Positions 36,257 through 50,781 of a DNA stretch of 64,000 nt are shown piece by piece. The DNA is from Deinococcus sp. KNUC1210 (lineage in GTDB: Bacteria; Deinococcota; Deinococci; Deinococcales; Deinococcaceae), in assembly GCF_022344005.1 (NCBI RefSeq), contig NZ_CP092190.1, positions 1,999,001 to 2,063,000 on the forward strand. The letters run 5' to 3'. The position numbers and the translations under genes were made by a program. The notes under the pieces are model-generated. The model was given only the letters and a program-made list of their open reading frames with translations. It did not search any database and was not told the origin of the DNA. The first letter of the stretch is position 1; the number at the start of each line of letters is the position of its first letter.

Positions 36257-37126
36257 ATGCACGAACTACTAGACGCACTCTTCCGCGCCCTGGCCTTCGG
36301 AACGCCGCTGCTGCTGGCTTCGCTGGGCGCGATCGTCAACGAGCGGGCCGGGGTGGTCAATCTGGGGGTCGAGGGCATGATGGCGCTGGGAGCGCTGTCG
36401 GGCTTCGCGGTGGCCTACGGGGGCGGCATGGGCGGCAATCTGTGGCTGGCGGTGCTGGCAGCGATGGCGGCAGGAGCGGCGGCGGCGGCGCTGCACGCCT
36501 TTGTCACCATCACCATGCGGGCCAATCAGTTCGTGTCGGGGCTGGCCCTGACGCTGCTGGGACTGGGGGTGGCGGGGCTGCTCGGCAAGAAATTCGAGGG
36601 CTTTCCGCTGTTCAACCAGCCGCCGCAGTGGCCGTTTACCGTCGGGGCCATCGTGCTGGCGCTGGTGCTGGCCTTTGTCCTTCAGTCCACCCGTCTGGGT
36701 CTGACGCTGCGCTCTATCGGTGAAAATCCGGCGGCTGCCGACGTGCTGGGCCTGAACGTCACGCTGTTCCGCTATCTGGCAGTGGCTTTCGGCGGAGCGC
36801 TGGCAGGTCTGGCGGGCGCGTACCTGTCGCTGGTCTACCGCCCCTCCTGGACAGACGGCATGACGGCGGGCCTCGGCTGGATCGCAGTGGCGCTCGTCAT
36901 CTTCGTGGGCTGGAGTCCGCTGCGGGCCATCTTCGGAGCGATCTTCTTCGGCCTGCTGTATTACCTCCAGTTCCGACTTCAGGGGCAGAGTCCGATTCCC
37001 ACCGAGTTCTTCTCTGCCATGCCCTACCTGCTCGTGATCGTGGTGCTGGCAATTGCCGGGCTGCGCGGTCAGCAGGGATCGGCCCCGGAATCGTTGGGCT
37101 TGCCGTACACGCGGGGCGAGCGGTAG
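36257..37126 (+). CDS. Nucleoside ABC importer permease (NupC/YufQ type)
   Basis: A 289-residue second permease, also BPD_transp_2. It starts MHELLDALFRALAFGTPLLL, contains the conserved ERAGVVNLGVEGMMALGALS motif and RANQFVSGLALTLLGLGVAG, and ends in a basic tail after LGLPYTRGER. ATG 36257 is preceded by AAAAAGGAGACGC, a good ribosome binding site. The pair of unequal permeases and the BMP protein that follows identify the transporter as of the nucleoside type rather than a ribose importer. Confidence 0.88.
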   Translation: MHELLDALFRALAFGTPLLLASLGAIVNERAGVVNLGVEGMMALGALSGFAVAYGGGMGGNLWLAVLAAMAAGAAAAALHAFVTITMRANQFVSGLALTLLGLGVAGLLGKKFEGFPLFNQPPQWPFTVGAIVLALVLAFVLQSTRLGLTLRSIGENPAAADVLGLNVTLFRYLAVAFGGALAGLAGAYLSLVYRPSWTDGMTAGLGWIAVALVIFVGWSPLRAIFGAIFFGLLYYLQFRLQGQSPIPTEFFSAMPYLLVIVVLAIAGLRGQQGSAPESLGLPYTRGER

Positions 37127-37357
37127 AGGGTAACAGCCGAAAAAAACGATCAACAGCTACAGGCGATAAACAGAACAGGACCGCTCTGTACAAATTCTCA
37201 GATTCTGGCTGGAAATGTTCAGATGTTTCAACATTCCGTGCACGATTTGCACTACAGTCTGTTCAGGCCGTGAAGGTGACGTAAAGCCTCCGCTCATCTT
37301 TCTTCCCGCTCTGATCTGACCTGCCGCCCCTTTCCACTGCTGTTCACAGGAGTCCGC
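37127..37357. other. Spacer before the BMP gene
   Basis: 231 bases with AT-rich segments. TACAGT at 37253-37258 is a possible -10 without a good -35. No coding frame is seen. The binding protein, needed in excess over the channel, may have its own promoter here. Confidence 0.35.
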
Positions 37358-38538
37358 ATGAAGAAGTACCTCACCCTCGGTCTTGCCCTCACCGCCGGTC
37401 TCACGGCGGTCGCCCTCCAGACCAGCCCTGCTCAGGCGCAGTCCATGACCAGCGGGAAGCTCAAGGCCTGCTTCATCTATGTCGGGCCGACCGGTGACAT
37501 CGGCTGGACGTATGCCCACGATCAGGCGCGGCTGGCTGCCATGAAAGCGCTGCCCTGGCTCGATACCAAGTACGTGGAAAGCGTGCCGGAAGGTCAGGCG
37601 CTCCCGGCCATCGACCGTCTGGTCGCCGACAAGTGCCAGGTGATCTTCACCACGTCCTTCGGCTACATGGACGACACGCTGGCTGCCGCCAAGAAATACC
37701 CCAACGTGATTTTTGCTCATGCAGCGGGCTACAAGCGCAATGCCAACATGGCGACGTACATGGCCGACTTCTATCAGGTGTTCTATCTGAACGGTCTGGT
37801 CGCGGGCGCCCTGACCAAGAGCGGCAAGGTGGGCTTCGTCGGCACGTATCCGATCCCCGAGCTCAAGCGTCACCTGTCGGCCTTTGCGCTGGGTGTGCTG
37901 GCTGCCAACCCCAAGGCCGAAGTCGACGTGAAGTGGCTGAACAGCTGGTTCGATCCCGCCAAGACCCGCGAGGCCAGCGAGGCGCTGCTGTCGGAAGGCT
38001 CCGACGTCCTGACGAGCAGCGAGGACAGCGCGACCGGCGTGCAGACTGCCGCCGCCAAGAAGGTTCCGACCTTCAGTCACTACAACAGCATGTACAAGTT
38101 CTCCCCGACTACGTGGTGTCGGGCCATATCGTCCACTGGGACAAGATCTACATCGACTTCCTCACCAAGGTCCATAACGGCACCTACACCACCAAGAATC
38201 TCGCCAACGTCGATTACTGGTGGCTGCTGAACAAGGGCGCGGTCGAGATGGCTGCCGACAACGGCCTGGCGATCAATCCCAAGTACGTGGCGCAGCTCAA
38301 GGCCGCCAAGATGACGGTGGCGGGCAAGTCGGTCAGCGTGTACGACCGCCTGATGCAGCTCACCGCTGACATGAAGTCGGCCAAGCCCACCTTCGATCCC
38401 TATGCCGGGCCGATCAAGGACCGCAAGGGCGTGCTGCGTGTGCCCGCTGGCAAGACCATGAGCATCGCCGATCTGAACAACATGGCCTGGGTGGCCCCCG
38501 GCGTCAAGGGCGACGTGGCCGACGAGCCGAAGAAGTAA
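37358..38538 (+). CDS. BMP family nucleoside-binding protein (frame broken)
   Basis: Substrate-binding protein of the importer, BmpA/PnrA family, about 393 residues after restoration. A signal peptide ([20 protein letters not shown], cleavage near AQA) leads to [20 protein letters not shown], the PnrA-like ligand motif, and [10 protein letters not shown], then [10 protein letters not shown] and [20 protein letters not shown]. The frame breaks in the C run 38103-38106 after MYKFSP; a fifth C continues with [20 protein letters not shown] to the stop at 38538. ACAGGAG sits before the ATG. The protein would sit in the periplasm or envelope and deliver purine nucleosides. Confidence 0.88.
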
Positions 38539-38565
38539 GCCGCAGACCCCTTCTTTCTGTTACCG

Positions 38566-38592
38566 GGCCAGTTCTCATATCGAGGACTGGCC
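38566..38592 (+). terminator. Possible terminator after the BMP gene
   Basis: GGCCAGT and ACTGGCC pair perfectly over a 13-base loop, 28 bases after the stop. The following sequence is only moderately T-rich, so termination is tentative. Confidence 0.4.
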
Positions 38593-38651
38593 TGTCTGCT
38601 GCTGGGCGCGGCTGGGGCCGGTTTTCCCGTGTCGCTGGGTGCGGAGGCCAC

Positions 38652-38680
38652 TTGCCGTTCGCAGCATTTTCGTTTAGCAT
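38652..38680 (+). promoter_or_regulatory. tuf / S10 operon promoter
   Basis: TTGCCG (38652-38657), a 17-base spacer and TAGCAT (38675-38680). Transcription would begin near 38687, leaving an untranslated leader of about 170 bases before tuf. The leader has room for attenuation structure but I did not identify a known one. Confidence 0.6.
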
Positions 38681-38856
38681 GTATCTTCGGTGCGCTGATC
38701 AAAGGCGGCATTTTTGTTGCCCTCTGTTCGAGTGCATTGTGCCTAGAGGCTGGACACGGCCCAGGCGAGAAGAAACCCAATGTCGGCAGGAAGTTGCCGA
38801 GAAGCGCCTGATCAAAGGGCCGCTTCCGTCTGCCGACCACTTGGAGAAGAGGTTTG

Positions 38857-40075
<1,219 letters not shown>

Positions 40076-40076
40076 A

Positions 40077-41021
<945 letters not shown>

Positions 41022-41022
<1 letters not shown>

Positions 41023-41651
41023 TGGCTCAGATTAACGTGGTGGGCGCAAATGCCCGCACCATCGAACTGGATCTGCCGAAGGCGAACAAGCACATCCTGC
41101 ACGAAGTGGTGACCTGGCAGCTCGCCAAGCGCCGTCAGGGCAGCGCCAGCACCAAGACCCGCGCCGAAGTGTCGCGCGGCGGCAAGAAGATGTACAGCCA
41201 GAAAGGCACCGGTAACGCCCGTCACGGCAACCGCGCTGCTCCGACCTTCGTGGGCGGCGGCGTCGCCTTCGGCCCCAAGCCCCGTAACTACGCCTACACC
41301 CTGCCCAAGAAGGTTCGCCGTCTGGGTATGGCAATGGCACTGAGCGACCGCCACAGCAGCGGCGACCTGATCGCGGTGGACAGCTTCACCGTGAACGGCG
41401 CAGCGCTGGACGGCAAGACCAAGAGCTTCCTGAGCTGGGCCACGCAGAACGGTCTGGACGGCAGCAAGCGCGTGTTCCTCGTTACCGACGATGTGAATGT
41501 TCGCCAGGGCGCACGCAACCTGCCCTGGGTCACGGCGCTGCCGGTCGCGGGCCTGAATGTCTATGACATCCTGCGCCACGACCAACTGGTGATCGATGCT
41601 GTTGTGCTGGAAGCCGCCAAGGAAGATACGAGCGTGGAGGCTGCACAGTGA
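41022..41651 (+). CDS. rplD: Ribosomal protein L4
   Basis: 209-residue 50S protein whose extended loop lines the exit tunnel: [20 protein letters not shown] and [20 protein letters not shown] are that loop. The stop of rplC overlaps its start, and its end overlaps rplW's GTG. In enterobacteria L4 regulates this operon; whether it does here is not known. Confidence 0.96.
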
Positions 41652-41935
41652 ACGCGTACGACACCATCAAGAAGCCTGTGATTTCCGAGAAGTCCTATGC
41701 GGGCATGGAGAAAGGCGTTTACACCTTCTGGGTCGAGCCGTCTGCCACCAAGACCGATATCCGCAACGCTGTTCAGCAGGCGTTCGGCGTCAAGGTCGTC
41801 AAGGTCGGAACGTTCAACGTGCTGGGCAAGATGAAGCGCACCGGCAAGTTCGAAGGCCGCCGCCCCAACCGCAAGAAGGCCATGGTCAAACTCGCCGAGG
41901 GTCAGAAGATCGACGCCCTTGAGGGTCTGGTCTAA
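41648..41935 (+). CDS. rplW: Ribosomal protein L23
   Basis: 95-residue protein at the exit of the ribosomal tunnel, docking site for trigger factor and SRP. It starts at GTG 41648, overlapping rplD, and reads [20 protein letters not shown], then [20 protein letters not shown] and a basic loop [22 protein letters not shown] for rplB lies at its end. Confidence 0.95.
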   Translation: MNAYDTIKKPVISEKSYAGMEKGVYTFWVEPSATKTDIRNAVQQAFGVKVVKVGTFNVLGKMKRTGKFEGRRPNRKKAMVKLAEGQKIDALEGLV

Positions 41936-41948
41936 GGAGGAGTTGAAC

Positions 41949-42782
41949 ATGGCAGTCAAGAAATATCGTCCGTATACTCCTTCGCGTCGTCAGATGACCA
42001 CGGCAGACTTTTCGGGCCTCACCAAGAAGCGCCCCGAGAAGAGCCTGACCGAAGGCATCCACCGCACCGGCGGACACAACAACAAGGGCCGCGTTACCAG
42101 CCGCTTTATCGGCGGCGGTCACAAGAAGCTCTACCGCATCATCGACTTCAAGCGCCGCGACAAGGCTGGCATTCCTGCCAACGTCGCCGCCCTGGAATAC
42201 GATCCCAACCGCAGCGCCCGCATTGCCCTGCTGCACTACCGTGACGGCGAGAAGCGCTACATCATCGCGCCCGAAGGTCTGCAGGTCGGCATGAGCGTGG
42301 TCAGCGGTCCCGAGGCCGAGCCCAAGGTCGGCAACGCCATGCCCCTGCGCTTTATCCCGGTGGGTGCCGTGGTTCACAACGTCGAACTCGTGCCCGGTAA
42401 GGGTGCACAGATGGCCCGCAGCGCGGGTACCAGCGTGCAGCTTCAGGGTAAGGAGAGCACCTATGTGCTGCTCCGTCTGCCCAGCGGCGAAATCCGCCGC
42501 GTGCATACCGAGTGCTACGCCACCATCGGTTCTGTCGGCAATGCCGAGCACAAGAACATCGTGCTGGGTAAGGCAGGCCGCTCACGTTGGTTGGGCAGAA
42601 AGCCCCATCAGCGAGGCAGCTCCATGAACCCCGTTGACCATCCTCACGGCGGTGGTGAAGGCCGTACCGGTGCAGGTCGTCAGCCGGTCAGCCCCTGGGG
42701 TCAGCTCGCCAAGGGCCTGAAGACCCGTCATAAGCGCAAGAATTCTGATCGTTTCATCGTCACCCGCCGCGGCGGAAAGTAA
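41949..42782 (+). CDS. rplB: Ribosomal protein L2
   Basis: 277-residue 50S protein needed for subunit joining and peptide bond formation. Diagnostic blocks are [60 protein letters not shown] and, near the end, [20 protein letters not shown] with the conserved histidine region. TAAGGAGGAG precedes the ATG with good spacing. Confidence 0.97.
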   Translation: MAVKKYRPYTPSRRQMTTADFSGLTKKRPEKSLTEGIHRTGGHNNKGRVTSRFIGGGHKKLYRIIDFKRRDKAGIPANVAALEYDPNRSARIALLHYRDGEKRYIIAPEGLQVGMSVVSGPEAEPKVGNAMPLRFIPVGAVVHNVELVPGKGAQMARSAGTSVQLQGKESTYVLLRLPSGEIRRVHTECYATIGSVGNAEHKNIVLGKAGRSRWLGRKPHQRGSSMNPVDHPHGGGEGRTGAGRQPVSPWGQLAKGLKTRHKRKNSDRFIVTRRGGK

Positions 42783-42795
42783 AGGAGGGTAGCGT

Positions 42796-43082
42796 ATGCC
42801 CCGTAGCCTGAAGAAAGGGCCATTCGTGGACGACCACCTCCTGAACAAGGTGGACGCTCAGAATGACCGCAACGAGAAGCGCGTGATCAAGACCTGGTCG
42901 CGCCGCAGCACCGTGGTGCCCGAGATGATCGGCCACACCATCAGCGTGTACAACGGCAAGCAGCACATCCCGGTCTTCGTCTCAGAGCAGATGATCGGTC
43001 ACAAGCTTGGCGAGTTCAGCCCGACCCGTAGTTACCGTGGTCACGGCTCGGACAAGACCGCCAAAGGGAGCAAGAAGAAGTA

Positions 43083-43083
<1 letters not shown>
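42796..43083 (+). CDS. rpsS: Ribosomal protein S19
   Basis: 95-residue 30S head protein. It begins [20 protein letters not shown] and contains [20 protein letters not shown] and [15 protein letters not shown], all typical. AAAGGAGGG precedes the ATG. Its stop overlaps the rplV ATG (TAATG). Confidence 0.96.
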
Positions 43084-43413
<330 letters not shown>

Positions 43414-43421
<8 letters not shown>

Positions 43422-44159
43422 TAAGATCAATCCCAACGGCTTCCGCCTGGGCATTACCCGTGGTTGGAACAGCCGCTGGTACGCCGGAAAGAAGACGTAC
43501 AGCAAGCTTCTGGCCGAAGACGAGAAGATTCGCAAGCTGGTGGGCAAGCAGCTCGCCGCAGCGGGTCTGGCACGTATCGAGATCGAGCGTGCGGGTCAGC
43601 AGGTCAATGTCATCATCAGCGCCGCGAAACCCGGCATCGTGATCGGCAAGGGCGGCGACAGCATCAAGAAGCTCCGCAGCGACATCGAGAAACTGGTGAG
43701 CGCGGGCACGGTGGCAGTCAACGTCGCCGAGATCCCCAACCCCAACACCAGTGCGCCGCTGGTCGCGCTGCGGATCGCCGAGCAGATCGAGCGCCGCTTC
43801 GCGTTCCGCCGCGCCATGAAGCAGGCCGCGCAGCGCGTGATGGAATCGGGCGCCCGTGGCGTGAAGGTGGTGCTGGCCGGTCGTCTGGGCGGTGCCGAGC
43901 AGGCCCGTACCGAGAAGGTGCTGGAAGGCCGTGTGCCCCTGCACACCCTGCGCGCCGATATCGACTACGGCACCGCGCTCGCCAAGACCACCTACGGCAT
44001 CATCGGCATCAAGGTGCTGGTGTTCAACGGTGAAGTCATCGGTGGCAAGACCGAGACCGTGCAGCGTCCGGCCCGGCCCAGCGGTGAGCGTCGTCCCGAA
44101 GGTGGCGAGCGCCCCAACCGCCGTCGCCCCACCGCACGCCGCCGCACAGGAGGTGAGTG

Positions 44160-44160
<1 letters not shown>
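43414..44160 (+). CDS. rpsC: Ribosomal protein S3
   Basis: 248-residue 30S protein at the mRNA entry, with a type II KH domain ([20 protein letters not shown]) and the C-terminal domain [20 protein letters not shown]. The start [20 protein letters not shown] is the family's. The basic tail is rich in Arg, Pro and Gly. The ATG at 43414, with GGAGGAG upstream, overlaps rplV. Confidence 0.96.
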
Positions 44161-44571
<411 letters not shown>

Positions 44572-44585
<14 letters not shown>

Positions 44586-44766
44586 AATGCGCGAGCTGGA
44601 CGCCGCCGCCTTCGGTAACGAAGTGACGGCCCGCAAGAAGGAACTCATGGAGCTGCGCTTTCAAGGCGCAGTCGGCAACCTGGAAAAGCCCCACCGCGTG
44701 GCCCAGTTGCGTCGTGAAATCGCTCAGCTTCTGACCATTCAGGGCGAACACGCGAGGAGCAAGTAA
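44572..44766 (+). CDS. rpmC: Ribosomal protein L29
   Basis: 64-residue helical protein near the tunnel exit: [40 protein letters not shown] and a final [14 protein letters not shown] helix. Its ATG lies inside the last codons of rplP, a 14-base overlap. Confidence 0.95.
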
Positions 44767-45067
44767 TGCCCCAGAAGACCCTCACGGGTATTGTGGTGAG
44801 CGACAAGGCTGACAAGACTGTCAGCGTCAAGGTCGAGCGCCGCTTTACCCACCCCCTGTACGGCAAAGTCGTGACCCGTTCTCAGAAGTACGCGGCCCAC
44901 GACGAGAGCAACGAGTACCGCCTGGGCGACACCGTCGAGATCCTGAGCGTGCGTCCGATCTCCAAGACCAAGACCTGGAAGGTCACGCGTCTGGTCGAGC
45001 GCCCACGCGGCATCGAGACCACCGTCGTCGAGACGGAAGAAGCCGGTAAGGCCGCTGGCGGTGAAGC

Positions 45068-45071
<4 letters not shown>
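44766..45071 (+). CDS. rpsQ: Ribosomal protein S17
   Basis: 101-residue OB-fold 30S protein: [20 protein letters not shown], the [20 protein letters not shown] segment and [18 protein letters not shown]. It has a longer acidic C-terminal tail ([13 protein letters not shown]) than the E. coli protein, as usual in Deinococcus-Thermus. It overlaps rpmC by one base and rplN by four. Confidence 0.95.
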
Positions 45072-45471
<400 letters not shown>

Positions 45472-45472
<1 letters not shown>

Positions 45473-45834
45473 TGGCTACCGGCAAGATGAAGGCCCCCAG
45501 CGCGGGCAGCTATCACAACAACAAGCTGCACGTGAAGAAGGGTGACAACGTCATTGTGATCAGCGGCAAGCATAAGGGTGCGACCGGCACCGTGCTGCTG
45601 GCGCTGCCCGCCGATCAGAAAGTGGTCGTCGAGGGCGTCAACATCGTCAAGAAGCACGTCAAGCCCAGCGCCAGCAACACCACTGGCGGCATCGAGGAGC
45701 GTCCTGCTGCTCTGCATGCCTCCAAGGTGCAGCTCCTCGACCCCGAGACCGGCAAGGCCACCCGTATCCGCAAGGACATCGTGGACGGCAAGAAGGTGCG
45801 CGTGGGCGTGAGCAGCGGCAAGGTCATCGACTGA
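45472..45834 (+). CDS. rplX: Ribosomal protein L24
   Basis: 120-residue 50S assembly initiator with a KOW motif: [20 protein letters not shown] and [20 protein letters not shown]. The acidic-lysine tail [20 protein letters not shown] is normal. Sixty bases separate it from rplE. Confidence 0.95.
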
Positions 45835-45894
45835 TCACTGGGGTGCTCACTCTGAGCATCCTGGGCGACATGTCCGCCCGAACACTGGAGCAAC

Positions 45895-46434
45895 ATGCAG
45901 CAACTGAAACAGAAGTACAACGATGAGGTGCGTCCCGCACTGATGCAGCAGTTCGGCTACAGCAGCGTGATGGCCGTGCCGCGCATCGAGAAAATCGTGC
46001 TGAACGAAGGTCTGGGCAGCAGCAAGGAAGACAGCAAGGCCATCGACAAGGCCGTGCGCGAGCTGAGCCTGATCGCGTTGCAGAAGCCGATCATCACCAA
46101 GGCCAAGAAGAGCATCAGCAACTTCAAGCTGCGTCAGGGCATGCCGGTGGGCGTGAAGGTCACGCTGCGCGGCGAGCGCATGTACGTCTTCATGGAGAAG
46201 CTGCTGAACATCGCGTTGCCCCGTCTGCGCGACTTCCGTGGCATCAACCCCAACGCCTTTGACGGCCGTGGCAACTACAACCTGGGCATCAAAGAGCAGC
46301 TCATCTTTCCCGAGATCACCTACGACATGGTCGACAAGGTGCGCGGCATGGACGTGACGGTGGTCACCACCGCCAAGACCGACGAAGAGGCCCGCGCGCT
46401 GCTCCAGGCGATGGGTTTCCCCTTCCGGAAATAA
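45895..46434 (+). CDS. rplE: Ribosomal protein L5
   Basis: 179-residue 50S protein of the central protuberance that contacts 5S rRNA and P-site t[43 protein letters not shown] and [23 protein letters not shown] 45895 is preceded by ACTGGAGCAAC. Confidence 0.96.
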   Translation: MQQLKQKYNDEVRPALMQQFGYSSVMAVPRIEKIVLNEGLGSSKEDSKAIDKAVRELSLIALQKPIITKAKKSISNFKLRQGMPVGVKVTLRGERMYVFMEKLLNIALPRLRDFRGINPNAFDGRGNYNLGIKEQLIFPEITYDMVDKVRGMDVTVVTTAKTDEEARALLQAMGFPFRK

Positions 46435-46442
46435 GGATACGT

Positions 46443-46628
46443 ATGGCGAAGACTTCTAAAGTTGTCAAGGCAGCCCGTGGTGCCAAGTTCGGCGTGCAGG
46501 ACTACAACCGTTGCAGCCGTTGTGGCCGCGCACGCAGCTACTACCGCTTCTTCGGTCTGTGCCGCATCTGCATCCGCGAGCTGGCACACAAGGGCGAACT
46601 GCCCGGCGTCCGCAAAGCAAGCTGGTAA
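46443..46628 (+). CDS. rpsZ: Ribosomal protein S14 type Z (zinc-binding)
   Basis: 61-residue zinc form of S14. Four cysteines ligate zinc in [20 protein letters not shown] (two CxxC pairs, the second completed by RICIRELA). It ends PGVRKASW, the family's typical end. The zinc-containing paralogue is usual for this phylum. The next gene, rpsH, is 281 bases away. Confidence 0.95.
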   Translation: MAKTSKVVKAARGAKFGVQDYNRCSRCGRARSYYRFFGLCRICIRELAHKGELPGVRKASW

Positions 46629-46909
46629 TCTCGTCTTCTCGCAGTCAGGCTGGTAATCGGAACAGCCAGATGTTAGAGTATCTGGCTGGGAAGGTTGAAG
46701 CCTCTGCGCTTCAGCTCCTTGCCTCCCTTCAGGATACGAACAGCCCATTTGAGCTGTGATCGTCCGGACTCGGGAACCACATAAGAACAGACGCCCCACG
46801 ATTTGGGGAACAGGGGAGAGGACGCATTGTCCTTCTCCCCTTCAGCCGGGAGCACGACAGCCTGCCTGAAGCAGTTTGAAGGCCCCCGGCACCGATAAGC
46901 GAGGAATCA
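46629..46909 (+). other. Long spacer with strong hairpins inside the ribosomal cluster
   Basis: 281 bases without a gene, unusual among genes that overlap or nearly touch. Two stems stand out: GCCAGAT with ATCTGGC (46665-46686, eight-base loop), and an eleven-pair stem from 46813 to 46840 (GGGGAGAGGAC with GTCC-TTCTCCCC, one bulged T). Neither is followed by a long T run. It may hold a promoter or an attenuator for rpsH onward. Confidence 0.5.
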
Positions 46910-47311
46910 ATGCTCAGTGATCCAATTGCCGATATGCTGACACGCATACGGAACGCCACGCGCGTTCACAAGGAGAGCGTGGACATCCCCGCTTCCAAGT
47001 TCAAGGAGCAGCTTGCTCAGCTCCTGGTGCGCGAGGGCTATGTGGCCTCCTGCGAGCGTACCCGCGACGAGGGCATGAAGTTCGACGTGCTGCGCGTCAC
47101 CCTGAAGTACGGTGTCAAGCGCGAGCAGGTCATCAAGCACATCGAGCGCATCAGCCGTCCTGGCCGCCGCGCCTATGTCAGCCACGAGAACCTGCCGCGT
47201 ATTCAGAAGGGCCTCGGCCTGGCCGTCGTTTCGACCAGCCACGGCCTGCTTGCTGACCGCGATGCCCGTAAACAGGGTATCGGCGGCGAAGTCATCTGCG
47301 TCCTCTGGTAA
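46910..47311 (+). CDS. rpsH: Ribosomal protein S8
   Basis: 133-residue 30S central-domain protein: MLSDPIADMLTRIRNATRVH and VSTSHGLLADRDARKQGIGG are diagnostic. In E. coli S8 binds its own operon RNA near rplE; here the hairpin-rich gap just upstream could play such a role, by inference only. It ends GGEVICVLW. Confidence 0.96.
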   Translation: MLSDPIADMLTRIRNATRVHKESVDIPASKFKEQLAQLLVREGYVASCERTRDEGMKFDVLRVTLKYGVKREQVIKHIERISRPGRRAYVSHENLPRIQKGLGLAVVSTSHGLLADRDARKQGIGGEVICVLW

Positions 47312-47373
47312 ACGCCCACCCCTGACCTGCACCCCCAGGGTGTCGGCGTCTGGAACCCCCACAAGGAGCTGCC

Positions 47374-47927
<554 letters not shown>

Positions 47928-47931
<4 letters not shown>

Positions 47932-48266
47932 GCAGCCAGACCACCACTCGCCGCAAGCTCCGCAACCGCAGCAAAGTTCGCGTCGCTGCCGCCGGGCGTC
48001 TGCGCCTGAGCATCTACCGCAGCAGCAAGTACATCTACGCCCAGATCATCGACGACGCCGCTGGCAGGACTGTAGCGCAGGTCGGCAGCAAGGCTGTCAA
48101 GACCGGCACCAAGACCGAGAGCGCCGCTGCCGTGGGCAAAGCCGTGGCGGAAGCCGCGCTGGCCGCCGGCGTCAAGCAGGTGGTATTCGACCGTGGACAG
48201 TACCGTTACCACGGACGCGTGAAGGCGCTGGCAGACGCTGCCAGGGAGGCTGGCCTTGACTTTTAA
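47928..48266 (+). CDS. rplR: Ribosomal protein L18
   Basis: 112-residue protein that binds 5S r[23 protein letters not shown], then [20 protein letters not shown] and [20 protein letters not shown]. It overlaps both rplF and rpsE. The basic N terminus is usual. Confidence 0.95.
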
Positions 48267-48819
48267 TCGTCGCAATGACCGCAACGCGGAGCGCGAAAGC
48301 AGCGAATTCGAAGAGAAGATGCTGTTCGTGAACCGCACGGCCAAGACCTACCAGGGTGGTCGCCGCTTCCGCTTCGCCGCACTCGTGATTCTGGGTGACC
48401 GTAACGGTCGCGTGGGCATGGGTATCGGCAAGGCCAAGGAAGTGCCGGTCGCCATCGAGAAGGCCAAGGCTGTGGCGCGTAAGAACATGATTCAGGTGCC
48501 CGTCGAGAACGGCACCATTCCTCACGACATCGTGGGCGTCAACGGCACTGCTCAGGTGCTGCTCAAGCCCGCAGGCCCCGGTACCGGCGTGATCGCGGGC
48601 ACCGTGCCCCGCTCGATTGCCGAGCTGGCCGGCATCACCAACATGCTGTCGAAAGAGCTGGGTAGCCGCAACAAGACCAACGTGGCTTACGCGGTGTTCG
48701 ACGGGTTCAAGAACCTGCGGACCCCCAAGCAGGTGCGGGCGCTGCGTGGTTCGCTCAGCGGGCATGCAGGGCAGGCGACTCCGGCGGTGGCAACTGTGAC
48801 GACGGAGGTCACGCCATGA
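48256..48819 (+). CDS. rpsE: Ribosomal protein S5
   Basis: 187-residue 30S protein that guards decoding fidelity. It begins at TTG 48256 with GGGAGG seven bases before, inside the end of rplR. Core blocks are [40 protein letters not shown] and [20 protein letters not shown]. Its end overlaps rpmD (ATGA). The TTG start is unusual for a ribosomal gene, but spacing and the [13 protein letters not shown] terminus support it. Confidence 0.93.
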   Translation: MTFNRRNDRNAERESSEFEEKMLFVNRTAKTYQGGRRFRFAALVILGDRNGRVGMGIGKAKEVPVAIEKAKAVARKNMIQVPVENGTIPHDIVGVNGTAQVLLKPAGPGTGVIAGTVPRSIAELAGITNMLSKELGSRNKTNVAYAVFDGFKNLRTPKQVRALRGSLSGHAGQATPAVATVTTEVTP

Positions 48820-48979
48820 AGATCACTCTGAGAAAGAGCACCATCGGCTACAACAAGGAGCAGGCCGCCACCGTCAAGGCGCTGGGCCTGAGCAAGATCG
48901 GCCAGAGCCGTGAACTGCCTGATACTCCGGCGATCCAGGGTATGGTTCGCAAGGTCATTCACCTGCTGGAGGTCAGCAA

Positions 48980-48983
<4 letters not shown>
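48816..48983 (+). CDS. rpmD: Ribosomal protein L30
   Basis: A 55-residue protein, [20 protein letters not shown] followed by [19 protein letters not shown] and a helix ending HLLEVSK. The family pattern of KxTxxxIGxxxxxxxTxxxLGLxKxxxxxxxxDxPxxxGMxxKVxHLVxV is met. It is four bases into rpsE's end and its stop overlaps the rplO ATG. It is short, so an automated minimum-length cut-off would miss it. Confidence 0.95.
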
Positions 48984-49452
<469 letters not shown>

Positions 49453-49453
<1 letters not shown>

Positions 49454-50766
49454 TGCTCAGGGCCTTCCGCGACGCCTTCCGTATTCCGGATCTTCAGCGG
49501 AAGATTGTGTTCACGCTGCTGCTCTTAGCGATCTATCGTCTGGGCAACGCCATTCCCACCCCTGGCGTGAACTCGGCGGCGCTGGCGAGCAGCAGCGGCA
49601 ACAATAGCCTTCTGGGCCTCATCGGCATGATTTCCGGCGGCAACCTCTCGCAGTTCTCCATCTTTGCGCTGGGGGTGCTGCCGTACATCACGGCGAGCAT
49701 CGTCATTCAACTTCTGACGACCTCGATTCCTTCTCTGGAAAAACTTTCCAAGGAAGGCGAGGAAGGACGGAAGAAGATCAACAGTTATACCCGGTATGCC
49801 GCCATCATTCTGGGCGCGGTGCAGGCGACGATCTTCAGCGTGTTTGTCACGCGGGACGCCGCCAATATCGCGCCCGGTTGGGATCCTGGTGTGTTCACCA
49901 TCCTGGTGATGGTGCTGACACAGGTGGCGGGCATCGCGTTCGCCATGTGGATCGGAGAGCGCATCACCGAGGTGGGGCTGGGCAACGGGATCTCGCTCAT
50001 CATCATGGCGGGCATCATCGGGCGCTATCCGGCAGAGATCAAGGCAACCACCCAGCTCTTCCGGAGCGGCGACCTGACGATCATTCCGCTGATCATCTTC
50101 CTGCTGATCATTTTGCTGGTCATCGCAGGCATCGTGTACGTGTATCAGGCCGAGCGCCGGGTGCCGGTGCAGTATGCCCGCAAGCAGGTGGGTGGCAAGA
50201 GCTACGGTGGTCAGGCGACGTTTCTGCCGATCAAGGTCAATCAGGCAGGCGTCATTCCGGTGATCTTCGCCTCAGCTATGTTGATTCTGCCGAACCTGAT
50301 CCAGAACGCCACCGCCAAGACGGCCCCCGCCGTCTCGACCTTCATCCAGCGCTACCTGAGTTCGGGCGGCACTTGGTACACCGTGCTTGAAGTGCTGCTG
50401 ATCGTGGGCTTCACGTACCTGTACAACAGCGTGCAGTTCGACCCCAAGCGGATTGCCGAGCAGCTGCGCGAGGCGGGCGGCTTCGTACCCGGCGTGCGTC
50501 CGGGCAGTGCCACCGCCGAGTTTCTGAGTAAGATCAGCACCCGCATTTCGCTGTGGGGCGCGATCTTCCTGGCGCTGCTGACGGTGGTGCCGCAGATCGT
50601 GCAGCGACTGACCGGCGTGACCACGTTCCAGTTCTCAGGAACGGGTCTGCTGATCATCGTGGGTGTGGCACTGGAAACGCTGCGTCAGCTGGAATCGCAA
50701 CTGACGGTGCGGCGGTACGACGGGTTCATCAGCAAAGGCCGCATTCGTGGGCGTCTGCAGGATTGA
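49453..50766 (+). CDS. secY: Preprotein translocase subunit SecY
   Basis: 437-residue core of the Sec channel with ten transmembrane helices. It starts MLRAFRDAFRIPDLQRKIVF and contains RLGNAIPTPGVNSAAL, ALGVLPYITASIVIQLLTTS (the plug-adjacent helix), QAERRVPVQYARKQVGGKSY (the ribosome-binding loop) and LREAGGFVPGVRPGSATAEF. It follows rplO by overlap and ends at a terminator. Confidence 0.96.
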
Positions 50767-50781
50767 ACACTTCTAAACAAG

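Noticed and set aside
38030..38230. Programmed frameshift or recoding in the BMP, tuf and rplC genes
   Set aside because: No slippery heptamer plus pseudoknot or internal Shine-Dalgarno pattern is seen, the breaks lie in unrelated genes, and all involve simple runs.
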